Below are positions 27,195-35,545 of a stretch of 64,000 nucleotides of DNA, in pieces; position 1 is the first letter of the stretch, and the number at the start of each line of letters is the position of its first letter. The position numbers and the translations under genes were made by a program. The DNA comes from Coprenecus sp964640305 (lineage in GTDB: Bacteria > Bacteroidota > Bacteroidia > Bacteroidales > UBA932). Under the pieces are notes generated by a model. It was not told the origin of the DNA. It was given only the letters and a program-made list of their open reading frames with translations, and did not search any database. The stretch spans positions 124,001-188,000 of the forward strand of contig CAZXFF010000001.1 of assembly GCA_964640305.1 (NCBI GenBank). The letters run 5' to 3'.

Positions 27195-28820
27195 ATGAAA
27201 CGATTACTATTAGGTGATGAAGCCATAGCATTGGCTGCCATACATTCGGGGATTTCAGGTGTCTATGCATATCCGGGAACCCCTTCTACAGAAATAACAG
27301 AATATATCCAATTCCAGCAGAAAGCCGAGCCGGATGCGGAAAGGATTTTCTGCAAATGGTGTACAAACGAGAAGACTGCCATGGAAGCAGCCCTCGGTAT
27401 GTCCTATATGGGCAAAAGGGCTCTGGTCTGCATGAAACACGTCGGGATGAACGTCGCAGCAGACGCATTCGTGAACTCCGCTTTGACTGGAGCCAACGGA
27501 GGTCTGGTCGTCGTAGCGGCCGATGATCCCTCAATGCACTCATCCCAAAACGAACAGGACTCCAGGTTCTACGGAAAATTCGCACTGATTCCCATCTTTG
27601 AACCGGCCTCCCAGCAGGAAGCGTACGACATGGTCCGGGATGCTTTCGACTTTTCGGAAAAACGCTGCATTCCTGTACTTCTGAGGATAACCACACGCAT
27701 GGCCCATTCCAGGGCTGAAGTGGAAATACGTACAAAGCCAGACGGTTCTGCAGACATACGTCCCCAGAACGGTCTGTCACTCCCAAAGAATCCCAGACAG
27801 TGGATTCTCCTGCCTGCAATATCCAAAGTACGATACGACAAACTGGTCGGAGAGCTCCCGCTCTTTGAACAGGATTCATACGAAGATCCCAGAAACAGGT
27901 TTTATCCAGGGGAAGACAAGAGCCTCGCAGTGATAGCATGCGGTATAGCATACAACTATCTCATGGAGAACTTCCCGAAAGGAGTTCCCTGCGGAGTCCT
28001 CAAGATATCCCACTACCCCGTTCCTGCGAAGATGGTAAACGAGATGGTAGCCGAAGGCATCAACAGGATCATAGTGATGGAAGAGGGACAGCCCATGGTG
28101 GAAGAGATAATCCGCGGGATGGTACCCTCCGACATACGCATAGACGGAAGGCTTACCGGAGTTCTTCCGCGCACCGGGGAACTCAACCCCGACTGCGTAC
28201 GTGAAGCCCTCCGCCTCGCTCCCAGGAAGACCCTGCCCCAGGATTCCATCGTAATGCCCAGACCCCCTGCCCTGTGTCAGGGATGCGGTCACAGGGACAT
28301 GTATGCGGCACTCAACGAAGTCGCTGCAGAATACAAGGATTCCCGCGTATTCAGTGACATAGGCTGCTACACCCTCGGGGCCCTGCCTCCTTTCAGGGCA
28401 ATCCATTCGACAGTGGACATGGGAGCCTCCATCACAATGGCCAAAGGTGCCGCCGATGCAGGGCAGTTCCCCTCATTCGCCGTAATCGGGGACTCTACAT
28501 TCACCCACTCGGGTATCACCGGCCTTCTCGACTGCGTGAACAGCAACGCAAACGTAGTCATCATAATCTCGGACAACCTCACCACCGGAATGACCGGAGG
28601 ACAGGATTCGGCAGGTACCGGCAGACTTGAAAGCATCTGCGCCGGAGTCGGAGTGGACCCTGCACACATCAGGGTGGTAGTGCCCCTTCCCAAGAACATG
28701 GAGGAAATCAAGGCCATCCTGCGGGAAGAGGTAGAATACAAAGGAGTCTCTGTCGTAATCCCCCGCAGGGAATGTATCCAGACATTCAAGAGACACGCAA
28801 AAGAGAAAAAACAGAAATAA
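27195..28820 (+). CDS. iorA: Indolepyruvate ferredoxin oxidoreductase, alpha subunit
   Basis: A 541-residue thiamine-diphosphate enzyme subunit. The N-terminal pyrimidine-binding domain begins MKRLLLGDEAIALAA...GVYAYPGTPS; the C-terminal PP-binding domain has the GDS...N motif (VIGDSTFTHSG then NANVVIIISDN). IorAB oxidises aryl pyruvates such as indolepyruvate to aryl-CoA with reduction of ferredoxin during amino-acid fermentation. Many IorA proteins carry a C-terminal 2[4Fe-4S] ferredoxin domain; this one ends at IPRRECIQTF plus a short basic tail and lacks the CxxCxxC motifs. iorB follows 22 bp downstream. An upstream in-frame ATG at 27072 lies before the promoter and is rejected. Confidence 0.92.
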   Translation: MKRLLLGDEAIALAAIHSGISGVYAYPGTPSTEITEYIQFQQKAEPDAERIFCKWCTNEKTAMEAALGMSYMGKRALVCMKHVGMNVAADAFVNSALTGANGGLVVVAADDPSMHSSQNEQDSRFYGKFALIPIFEPASQQEAYDMVRDAFDFSEKRCIPVLLRITTRMAHSRAEVEIRTKPDGSADIRPQNGLSLPKNPRQWILLPAISKVRYDKLVGELPLFEQDSYEDPRNRFYPGEDKSLAVIACGIAYNYLMENFPKGVPCGVLKISHYPVPAKMVNEMVAEGINRIIVMEEGQPMVEEIIRGMVPSDIRIDGRLTGVLPRTGELNPDCVREALRLAPRKTLPQDSIVMPRPPALCQGCGHRDMYAALNEVAAEYKDSRVFSDIGCYTLGALPPFRAIHSTVDMGASITMAKGAADAGQFPSFAVIGDSTFTHSGITGLLDCVNSNANVVIIISDNLTTGMTGGQDSAGTGRLESICAGVGVDPAHIRVVVPLPKNMEEIKAILREEVEYKGVSVVIPRRECIQTFKRHAKEKKQK

Positions 28821-28842
28821 CGGACTTTAATCGGATTACAGG

Positions 28843-29424
28843 ATGAAAAAGGATATAATTCTCGCCGGAGTCGGCGGACAAGGCATATTATCGATAGCCA
28901 CCGTATTGGGTGAAGCGGCACTGGCAAACGGACTCCATATCAAACAGGCCGAAGTTCACGGAATGAGCCAAAGGGGAGGAGACGTGCAGAGCAACCTGCG
29001 TCTCTCTTCCGACCCTATAGCAAGCGACCTGATACCGAAAGGAAAAGTTGACATCATCATATCCCTGGAGCCGATGGAAGCCCTGAGATATGTATCCAGT
29101 CTCTCGCAGGACGGCTGGGTGGTCACATCTTCCATACCCTTCGTAAACATTGACAATTATCCTGACATAGAAGAGGTTCACAGGCATATAAGGGCCCTCC
29201 CCCATTCAGTCATGCTGGACGTGGAAGAGATCGCCAAAGCTGCCGGAGCTCCCGCACAGGCATCCAACATGGTTCTTCTCGGAGCTGCCGCCCCCATGCT
29301 CGGCATCAGCTTCGAAGCCATCAAGGAGGCCGTAGCCAAAGTATTCTCACGCAAAGGGGAAGAGGTGGTATCCAAGAACCTTGCAGCCCTCGAAGCCGGA
29401 TACAGCCACAGCAGCAAGAAATGA
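28843..29424 (+). CDS. iorB: Indolepyruvate ferredoxin oxidoreductase, beta subunit
   Basis: A 193-residue gamma-domain subunit of the 2-oxoacid:ferredoxin oxidoreductase family. The N terminus (DIILAGVGGQGILSIATVLGEAA) and AEVHGMSQRGGDVQSNLR are diagnostic. It pairs with IorA 22 bp upstream, and a strong terminator closes the operon. Confidence 0.95.
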   Translation: MKKDIILAGVGGQGILSIATVLGEAALANGLHIKQAEVHGMSQRGGDVQSNLRLSSDPIASDLIPKGKVDIIISLEPMEALRYVSSLSQDGWVVTSSIPFVNIDNYPDIEEVHRHIRALPHSVMLDVEEIAKAAGAPAQASNMVLLGAAAPMLGISFEAIKEAVAKVFSRKGEEVVSKNLAALEAGYSHSSKK

Positions 29425-29458
29425 ATTAATTGCTAACCACATATCACTAACAGACGCC

Positions 29459-29493
29459 AGGGAGGACAGCCGAAGCACTGTCCTCCCTTTTTT
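29459..29493 (+). terminator. Rho-independent terminator after iorAB
   Basis: An 11-bp stem AGGGAGGACAG (29459-29469) pairs with CTGTCCTCCCT (29478-29488), with an 8-nt loop and a T run to 29493. The stem could also partly serve the leftward operon ending at 29532. Confidence 0.88.
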
Positions 29494-29531
29494 GCATCAT
29501 GGCAGAGCGTACCGCAGCAGTCCCGATTGTT

Positions 29532-32168
29532 TCAGAATTTCATTTCAAGACCGATCAGTACATTCAGAGGCCGGAGGTCATACCTGTAGCGGACAACATT
29601 CATGGGACTTAATACGGTATAGGCATAGTGCCGGGTATCCAGCAGATTCCTTGCATGCAGGAAGACCTGTAGTTTTTGAGTGATGAAATAATATACCGAA
29701 GCGTCCAGCAGACACATCTGCACCGTATTGTCATCCGAATATTTGTCGAGGTAGTGCTCTGCGGCTATGTCTATGGTTACCGACCTGTGGGGAAAGAACG
29801 ACAAGGCGAGTTTCTGGCTGAAACCGTGACTCTGCCCATCGTCCCATGCTCCGGAAGTCCTGTAACGGCTTATGGAATAATTCCCGCTATAGTCTGCTTT
29901 CATCCAGCCGGATATATCCGAAACGAATTTCAGACCGGCTGTATAATGGAAAGACTCGTAAGGGATAACCGTTTCATCCTGCAGGATATCCGAAGAAGTC
30001 ATTGCAAACTTGCCCGAAATGTCCAGTTTCCCCCCGAAACCGAAGAAAGCCTTCGACAGGGTTGCATCTGTATTCAATACGGAATAGCCGGTAAGTTCAT
30101 CCGACTCGTAGCTTATGATATATTCATCCACGAAATACCTCGTATACTGATATGATTTGCTTGAGGAACAGGAGACATCCACATCCAGATACCATCCTGC
30201 CATAGGGTCGCGGAAATCCAGTTCCCCCTTGACATTCCATCCAGGATTTTGGGTCAGTTCAGTTCGTCCCGATGACAGATACCTGAAGTTCTGCAATATC
30301 AATCCCCCGTAGATTTTCTGTTCATCCACGCTCCCCATCGTATAACCTCCCCCAAGGACAGCTGACAGCTTGGCTCCGAAATCGTATTTGAGTCTGAGCG
30401 AAGGATTGACAGCATACTTGTGGCAGCGATTACGGATATCCATAGTGTAATCAATATACTGATACCATATATCCGCACCTGCATCCAGCCTGAAATGTCC
30501 GCTGCTGAACTCGAAACGTATCCGTTCAGTAGGTTTCACATAGCCCAGCAGCACATCATTTTCCAACCGGTCCGCAAATTCCAGGTCTGAAAGTACCACT
30601 CCTTCCGTCCTTGTCCGGAATGTACGGTAAAGGAAAGGGACCGAAGAACGGAAGGTAAGCTGTGCCTTTTTGCCTATTTTCAATGTATTGTTGAAAGACA
30701 GCAGATTATATAGTATCCTGCTGCCAATGTCCTGGGATGCAGTATCTCCCTCTTCAGGAGAGACGACAAGCATCCTCTCCCCATTTTCCGTGTATTGTGT
30801 AAAGTTGTCGAACGAATATACCCAGTCTCCGGTATTCTTGGTGAACCGGAAATAGTTGAACATGTTCATATCCCTGCTACCTGCATCCTGGACCCGGTTC
30901 AACGTACCTGCCACACTGCTTCCGATACCGTTGTCCCTGTAATCGAAGCGGAACTTGTCCTTCAGATATACCTTCGGTGTGTTAATTTCCAGAGACACAT
31001 TCCCTGAAGCAAAATGCGATAGGGAATTCATACTGTTGTTGTCTATATACTCCTTGACACTGCCGTCGTTCCCGATATATGTCTGTAGCACGGAACTGCC
31101 GGAATTCAGGGCGTTCCGCTCATATTTTCCGCCGACACCGAGAATGGCATTATCACCCATAGGGACAGTGTGGTCAGTCGTGACCGAATAGGAAGTATTG
31201 AACCTCGTACGGTCCTTGTCAATGGGAGCAAGAACATGACTGACAGAAAGATAGCCGTATGGACGGTAACGGTTGACAAACTCGATCTCGTCAACACCGA
31301 AAATAAAGACATTGGGATCTGACTCGTAAATGATGTTATTGCCGGCGGCATCCGTTTTGAGCGTATTGATACCCTGATATCCTCTTCCTATGAACATGGC
31401 GAATGCACTTGCAGAATACGGCACGTGCGGTTTCACGGTCGAACCGCCGGCTTCCGCCTGCAAAGCCCCTACCCATTTTCCTTTGGCACTGTCCTTCAAA
31501 CGGATGTTGACAGAGGCAGCACTGCTTTCCACCACTCCCTCCAGAGCCTTGACCGGCTGATGGTTTTCATATATGTCGATGGAAACAAGGTCCCTCGGAT
31601 CTATGTTCTGTGTAGCGACGTTGTACCTGGAACCTAAAAGATCCTTGCCCTCAATATAGAATCTGGATATTTCCCTCCCTTGATACTTTACCCTTCCCTC
31701 TTTGGAGACATCCACTCCCGGCAGTTTCTTAAGCACATCACTGATACTCCTGTCATCCTGCGAGAGCAATGCCGGGACACTGTATTCCAGGGTGTCCCCC
31801 TTCATGCGGACCGTCCCGGCCTTTATCACCACTGCATCCAGTTCCAGCACCGCCTCGGCAAGAAGGATATCATAACGTTCTCCGAAAGGCATGGTTATTT
31901 TCCGGGGAGAATACCCCATCATGCTGATCTCTACCGAGCATCCTTCCGAACCGGTCCCGACTCCAATGGAAAAATTCCCGCCGCTGTCCGCTGCCACATA
32001 GTCCAGGACTTTCCCTGCACTGTCCTTCAGCATTACAAAAGCTCCCGCCAAAGGGCTCCCCGTAAGCGAATCCCGGACCGAACCGCTTACACTCTGCGCC
32101 GCTGCCTCCGTAACGAACACTAAAGCCAGTACAACAACCCCAAAGGTACTACCCGGCTTCCGTTTCAT
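29532..32168 (-). CDS. Outer-membrane beta-barrel protein with carboxypeptidase-regulatory and plug-like domains (TonB-receptor-like)
   Basis: An 878-residue protein: signal peptide (about 1-25), CarboxypepD-regulatory-like domain (about 26-115, SVSGSVRDSLTGSPLAGAFV), a plug-like domain (about 120-230, LLSQDDRSISDVLKKLPGVDV), then a large 22-strand-type barrel. It resembles the outer-membrane barrel family that accompanies GLPGLI proteins in Bacteroidetes. It is last in an operon with an S26 signal peptidase (4-bp overlap), a thioredoxin-like lipoprotein and a GLPGLI protein. Transport or export of a small or peptide ligand is plausible; the ligand is unknown. Confidence 0.85.
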   Translation of the reverse strand: MKRKPGSTFGVVVLALVFVTEAAAQSVSGSVRDSLTGSPLAGAFVMLKDSAGKVLDYVAADSGGNFSIGVGTGSEGCSVEISMMGYSPRKITMPFGERYDILLAEAVLELDAVVIKAGTVRMKGDTLEYSVPALLSQDDRSISDVLKKLPGVDVSKEGRVKYQGREISRFYIEGKDLLGSRYNVATQNIDPRDLVSIDIYENHQPVKALEGVVESSAASVNIRLKDSAKGKWVGALQAEAGGSTVKPHVPYSASAFAMFIGRGYQGINTLKTDAAGNNIIYESDPNVFIFGVDEIEFVNRYRPYGYLSVSHVLAPIDKDRTRFNTSYSVTTDHTVPMGDNAILGVGGKYERNALNSGSSVLQTYIGNDGSVKEYIDNNSMNSLSHFASGNVSLEINTPKVYLKDKFRFDYRDNGIGSSVAGTLNRVQDAGSRDMNMFNYFRFTKNTGDWVYSFDNFTQYTENGERMLVVSPEEGDTASQDIGSRILYNLLSFNNTLKIGKKAQLTFRSSVPFLYRTFRTRTEGVVLSDLEFADRLENDVLLGYVKPTERIRFEFSSGHFRLDAGADIWYQYIDYTMDIRNRCHKYAVNPSLRLKYDFGAKLSAVLGGGYTMGSVDEQKIYGGLILQNFRYLSSGRTELTQNPGWNVKGELDFRDPMAGWYLDVDVSCSSSKSYQYTRYFVDEYIISYESDELTGYSVLNTDATLSKAFFGFGGKLDISGKFAMTSSDILQDETVIPYESFHYTAGLKFVSDISGWMKADYSGNYSISRYRTSGAWDDGQSHGFSQKLALSFFPHRSVTIDIAAEHYLDKYSDDNTVQMCLLDASVYYFITQKLQVFLHARNLLDTRHYAYTVLSPMNVVRYRYDLRPLNVLIGLEMKF

Positions 32169-32824
32169 AATTTACACAATTGATATGATATTATAAATTC
32201 CTCTGGAACAAAGCCCCAATGACGGCTGTCATATGAGATACTGTGGTTATCTCCCAAAACGAAATAATAATTCCTGTCGAAAACATGGTACATAGGATCA
32301 TCAGATTTGTTTCCATGTCTTCTTTCATACTCTATTATCTTATTATAAATTCCCAACGAATGGTCTGCAATACTGATTGTATCTCCAATGGCTGGAACAT
32401 ATATTGGATGCATATCATAAATATCATCTTCCCAGTCTCCGTTACCGTTTGTTATTACGTCCCGATAGTTATCAGGTATCTGATTATCCTCCAGCATACC
32501 ACTTTTGCAGGATATATTAACAGTAATTCCTGGAGTTCCAACACACCTCTTAACAAGTTTGACAGAAGAATCCGCTGCTATAGTATCACCATATGTCCCG
32601 AAAGAAAAATACAGGACTATAATCTTACCCATAAGATCAGGCATTTTCTTATGGTTCACAGTTACCGTAACTATTCTGTCCTCAGGTATTAGGGATGGAT
32701 ACATGGAGAAATCTCTAACCTTATAAATATGAATCTTACACAAGATAAAAACACATACAAAGACAGTGGTCACTATCAGTATTACAAACGGGACCAATGT
32801 TATTCTATATTTTCCAGCTTGCAT
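32165..32824 (-). CDS. S26-family signal peptidase I
   Basis: A 219-residue type I signal peptidase: one N-terminal TM segment (about 8-30), nucleophile S40 in the box DFSMYPSL, general base K92 in KLVKRCVGTPG, and the C-terminal box GDNHSISYDSRHWG. It is AT-richer than the housekeeping genes nearby. Because it lies inside an accessory operon (20-bp overlap with the lipoprotein gene, 4-bp overlap with the barrel gene), it may be a dedicated peptidase for a specific exported substrate rather than the main LepB. That role is inference. Confidence 0.9.
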   Translation of the reverse strand: MQAGKYRITLVPFVILIVTTVFVCVFILCKIHIYKVRDFSMYPSLIPEDRIVTVTVNHKKMPDLMGKIIVLYFSFGTYGDTIAADSSVKLVKRCVGTPGITVNISCKSGMLEDNQIPDNYRDVITNGNGDWEDDIYDMHPIYVPAIGDTISIADHSLGIYNKIIEYERRHGNKSDDPMYHVFDRNYYFVLGDNHSISYDSRHWGFVPEEFIISYQLCKL

Positions 32825-33305
32825 ATTTGATTATCCTCCTTTCATAAATCAAGTAAACATCATCCGGAACTATAGACTCGTCAGATAGACTAAGGATATT
32901 CGAACTGCTAATATAACCTTCAAGACCTTCTTCTTTAAGATAATACTTGAACAGTTCCGGGCTATTCTTTACTACAATATAGGGGCACAACTCTCCTTCT
33001 CTCACAAGCGACCATGTCCGTATAAAATCTAAAGCAACGGCGATGCAAAAAGAACAATCTCCAGTAACGGCATAAACAAGCAGAGATGAGTTCCCCGAAT
33101 CAGGAAAAACAATACGAAATGTTGTATCAGCCCTTTCCCTACCATCCAAATACACACATTTCATATCATACACAAATTCAAAAGCTTTCAATGTCCTGAC
33201 CTTCTCTTCTTCTATATAATCCATCACATTCTTTTCCCCTCTTCCACCGCATGAGTTCAGGAGTCCAAAAAATGCGGAAACGATAACAATATTGTATAAT
33301 TTCAT
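32805..33305 (-). CDS. Thioredoxin-like lipoprotein
   Basis: From the ATG at 33305 the protein is 166 residues with a lipoprotein signal ending in LLNSC (C19). The mature part contains a CxxC motif (C84-S-F-C87) after a beta strand (SSLLVYAVTGDCSFC), as in thioredoxin-like folds, followed by PYIVVKNSPELFKYYLKEEG. No cis-Pro segment is obvious. An upstream in-frame ATG at 33338 would overlap the GLPGLI gene and is rejected. It is AT-rich and sits between the GLPGLI and signal-peptidase genes. A thiol-redox role at the periplasmic face is inferred. Confidence 0.68.
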   Translation of the reverse strand: MKLYNIVIVSAFFGLLNSCGGRGEKNVMDYIEEEKVRTLKAFEFVYDMKCVYLDGRERADTTFRIVFPDSGNSSLLVYAVTGDCSFCIAVALDFIRTWSLVREGELCPYIVVKNSPELFKYYLKEEGLEGYISSSNILSLSDESIVPDDVYLIYERRIIKYASWKI

Positions 33306-33315
33306 AATGTTCCAA

Positions 33316-34221
33316 CTATTCTTTCTCCATAAAATCAAACTTCATTTCCTCTTTCAAGGGTGTTCCCTCGTGAGGGCGCACGACAATGTCTTTAAGATAC
33401 AAGTTTGCGGCTTTGAACTGCTCTGTCATACTCATTAGGACTGCCTCCATATATTTGTCCCGTGTGGTCTTTAAATACAGATAAGACGGAATCTCTATAG
33501 CTTCCCCACCACGATAAATCGCCTCAGCCGTGAAACTGTAATGCCCCTTGCTGTCCGATACCTTGAGGATGAGACCCGGGAGGCCGGAAAACTTCCAGGG
33601 ACCCGAGGACAGGGGAAGTCCAGAAGCGAACCACGCCTCGTATTCCCTGCCCCGGAAACAGCAGGTGGCCTTCTGTACGGCATATCCCAAAAGCGTATCG
33701 GTGTTTCCGTGGATTACCCAGTCCATTTCCGGCAGATCTTCTTCATACTTGAAATCAGTATTGCATACCCTGCCAGTACAGGTAAGCTTTCCCTGCCGGG
33801 GATAATTCTGGAAGTACATGCTGTAAAACGACGGAGAATATTTGATCTGACTCCTGATATAGCCGCCTTTGCCTGACAGAATCAGGGACTTGGTGCTGTT
33901 TGAGGACTTGAGCATGCTGTCAAGGCTTTTATATGCAACCGTACAGAATCTGCTGACTGCTTTACCTGCTTCCAATGCTGCCAATTGTTCCACAACTATC
34001 CCCTGAACAGTATCCACCATTATCCTGACGGCATAATCAGCTCTCACCTGACTGACTCCGACGGAGTCCGCACCGTAATAATGATCGTCCAGATATATAT
34101 CCTTTAACCAGACCTTACCGTTCTCGAAACTCAATATTCCATGCTGGGCATGTGAGAGGGAAGCTAAGATTCCAGTCAGGATAATGACAAATACCGCTTT
34201 TGCCATTCCTCTCTTTTCCAT
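33316..34221 (-). CDS. GLPGLI family protein
   Basis: A 301-residue exported protein (signal peptide about 1-25, ...LASLSHA) carrying the eponymous motif SGLPGLILKV near residue 212 in the context PWKFSGLPGL. The family is restricted to Bacteroidetes and of unknown function, often encoded next to large outer-membrane barrels, as here. Either ATG (34221 or 34206) could serve. It is the first gene of a four-gene operon preceded by a consensus promoter and a TGATTATCA palindrome. Confidence 0.88.
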   Translation of the reverse strand: MEKRGMAKAVFVIILTGILASLSHAQHGILSFENGKVWLKDIYLDDHYYGADSVGVSQVRADYAVRIMVDTVQGIVVEQLAALEAGKAVSRFCTVAYKSLDSMLKSSNSTKSLILSGKGGYIRSQIKYSPSFYSMYFQNYPRQGKLTCTGRVCNTDFKYEEDLPEMDWVIHGNTDTLLGYAVQKATCCFRGREYEAWFASGLPLSSGPWKFSGLPGLILKVSDSKGHYSFTAEAIYRGGEAIEIPSYLYLKTTRDKYMEAVLMSMTEQFKAANLYLKDIVVRPHEGTPLKEEMKFDFMEKE

Positions 34222-34261
34222 AATACCTGATGATTTGATGTTTTGACATAATGGAACAATG

Positions 34262-34292
34262 CAAAATTATTCCCGAAGTCATTTCAAAACAA
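34262..34292 (-). promoter_or_regulatory. Promoter of the GLPGLI operon
   Basis: On the - strand TTG (34290-34292), exactly 20 bp, TAATTTTG (34262-34269). The box lies 40 nt before the ATG at 34221. Confidence 0.65.
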
Positions 34293-34337
34293 TACTTTCA
34301 GTTTCAGAAAAGAGGATTTCAGCCAATTTCACATTGC

Positions 34338-34346
34338 TGATTATCA
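34338..34346. promoter_or_regulatory. Candidate operator TGATTATCA upstream of the GLPGLI promoter
   Basis: A 9-bp palindrome TGAT-T-ATCA is centred about 50 bp upstream of the -33 element, in the gap between the HTH regulator gene and the operon. The identical 9-mer occurs twice at 56202-56259 beside the other TM-HTH regulator. An activator-type position is inferred. Confidence 0.35.
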
Positions 34347-34351
34347 AAACA

Positions 34352-35173
34352 TTACACTTTCACCTTTTCACACTCTGCCAATAGGGATTTCAGCCACTGA
34401 CTCAAGTTTATCCTACGGTCCTTCAGACCGAATCTGGAACGCAGGGCACTGGCTGTATTGTAGTGTCCATGTCCCCCGTCATTGAGAATAAAGGATATAT
34501 CCTTGCCGTTAAGTCCGGCCGCATATAGACAACAGTAACCTGCTTCCATGTCAGTCAGACCGTATGTCCTGAGCCTGCGGACGAATTCCGGATGAGTGAC
34601 CGAATACGAAGCCAGCAATGCGGAGAGAAGGCTGTTCTTGTCCGACACAAAACCCCTGAGACGCTTTAATGTAGCTGGAGATATGCCATCGGAGAGGTCC
34701 TTTTCGGAAGCAAGGCGCATAAGCAGGGCCACGAGGTCGCTGATAGACTGCACGGAATCTTCACTTGCACTGACCTCGCAAGTAACTTTTCTTTTCCTCT
34801 GTATCATTACACGTCGTAGCAGAACAAGCGCTACAGCCAATAGAACCACTGCTGAAGTCACAGCCAGTATGACAATGGAAGAACCATTGCCATTCCCCAT
34901 GCCTGCTTCCATACCATCCGCTTCGTTCAATGCTCCGTTTATTGGAGAAGTCCCATTCAAACTGTCAGTCAAAGCCTTGTATGATTCATAATTCACGGAC
35001 GGCCTATCACCTGGAGGATACACAAGATCCACCTTTACCGTATCTCCGTTCTGATGAATGTAACGGTACCTGTCTATGATGACAACCGTATCCTGCTTCC
35101 TTTGTGCAGCACAGACCACATAACTGCACAGCAGCAGGAACAGACATGACAAAGCAGGGATTTTTCTTTTCAT
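34352..35173 (-). CDS. Membrane-anchored HTH regulator
   Basis: From the ATG at 35173 the protein is 273 residues: signal peptide (about 1-22), a short periplasmic part (23-97), one TM helix (98-120), and a cytoplasmic portion ending in a LuxR-like HTH (about 205-265, LTDMEAGYCCLYAAGLNGKD...). The HTH aligns by eye with that of the TPR regulator at 54461-56155 (both begin LTD and carry an A.GL segment before the second helix). The frame stays open upstream to 35320 only because it runs through a 75-bp repeat element; the signal peptide and the promoter at 35190 favour 35173. It probably senses an envelope signal and controls the adjacent GLPGLI operon. Confidence 0.72.
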   Translation of the reverse strand: MKRKIPALSCLFLLLCSYVVCAAQRKQDTVVIIDRYRYIHQNGDTVKVDLVYPPGDRPSVNYESYKALTDSLNGTSPINGALNEADGMEAGMGNGNGSSIVILAVTSAVVLLAVALVLLRRVMIQRKRKVTCEVSASEDSVQSISDLVALLMRLASEKDLSDGISPATLKRLRGFVSDKNSLLSALLASYSVTHPEFVRRLRTYGLTDMEAGYCCLYAAGLNGKDISFILNDGGHGHYNTASALRSRFGLKDRRINLSQWLKSLLAECEKVKV

Positions 35174-35189
35174 AGTGACGTTTTCACCG

Positions 35190-35197
35190 CAAAGATA
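35190..35197 (-). promoter_or_regulatory. -7 box of the HTH regulator gene
   Basis: TATCTTTG on the - strand ends 16 nt before the ATG at 35173. No TTG is seen at 20-22 bp. Confidence 0.4.
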
Positions 35198-35250
35198 CAA
35201 TTTTTTCCGATACCGCCATTGATACGCAAATCCGCTGCAGGTCACCACTC

Positions 35251-35325
35251 CGCAGGTGTACCGGACCATTTTCGCTAACTCACAGATAACCAATACCTTC
35301 CAGCAATTCACGCGGTTCACCTGCG
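35251..35325. repeat. Solitary 75-bp palindrome-ended repeat element
   Basis: A single copy of the element found tandemly at 41.05-41.5 and 51.75-52.6 kb. It begins CGCAGGTGTACC and ends GGTTCACCTGCG, so its ends form an inverted repeat (CGCAGGTG/CACCTGCG), and it is exactly 75 bp like the array copies. It stands alone upstream of the HTH regulator, without the 66-bp linker of the arrays. Confidence 0.82.
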
Positions 35326-35329
35326 AAAG

Positions 35330-35545
35330 ATCCGCAGCAGTCAGCTATATTATAGTTCACCTGCTGAATCGAATTAAAATATGAGCATGCTGAAGTTCCA
35401 GACCAGAACAATTTGAGCGACAATCCAGAACCGCAATACAGACTTCCGCTGACCGTGGCTACACCTGGGGCTTTACCTTTGTGTCCGTCAAGAATGCCAG
35501 GGATGCTACCAAGAAGGCAGCATTCGGGAATTAGAATACAGCTGT
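35330..35545. other. Non-coding stretch with a possible decayed gene end
   Basis: No intact gene is visible. Around 35400-35535 on the + strand, two short frames have protein-like composition, one ending in WGFTFVSVKNARDATKKAAF then a stop. Together they may be a frameshifted remnant of a gene. A second GTTCACCTGCTG sequence near 35355 resembles a repeat end. Confidence 0.3.

Noticed and set aside
35174..35320. Longer N terminus for the HTH regulator
   Set aside because: The extra residues are encoded by the 75-bp repeat; ATG 35173 gives a signal peptide and has a promoter box 16 nt upstream.
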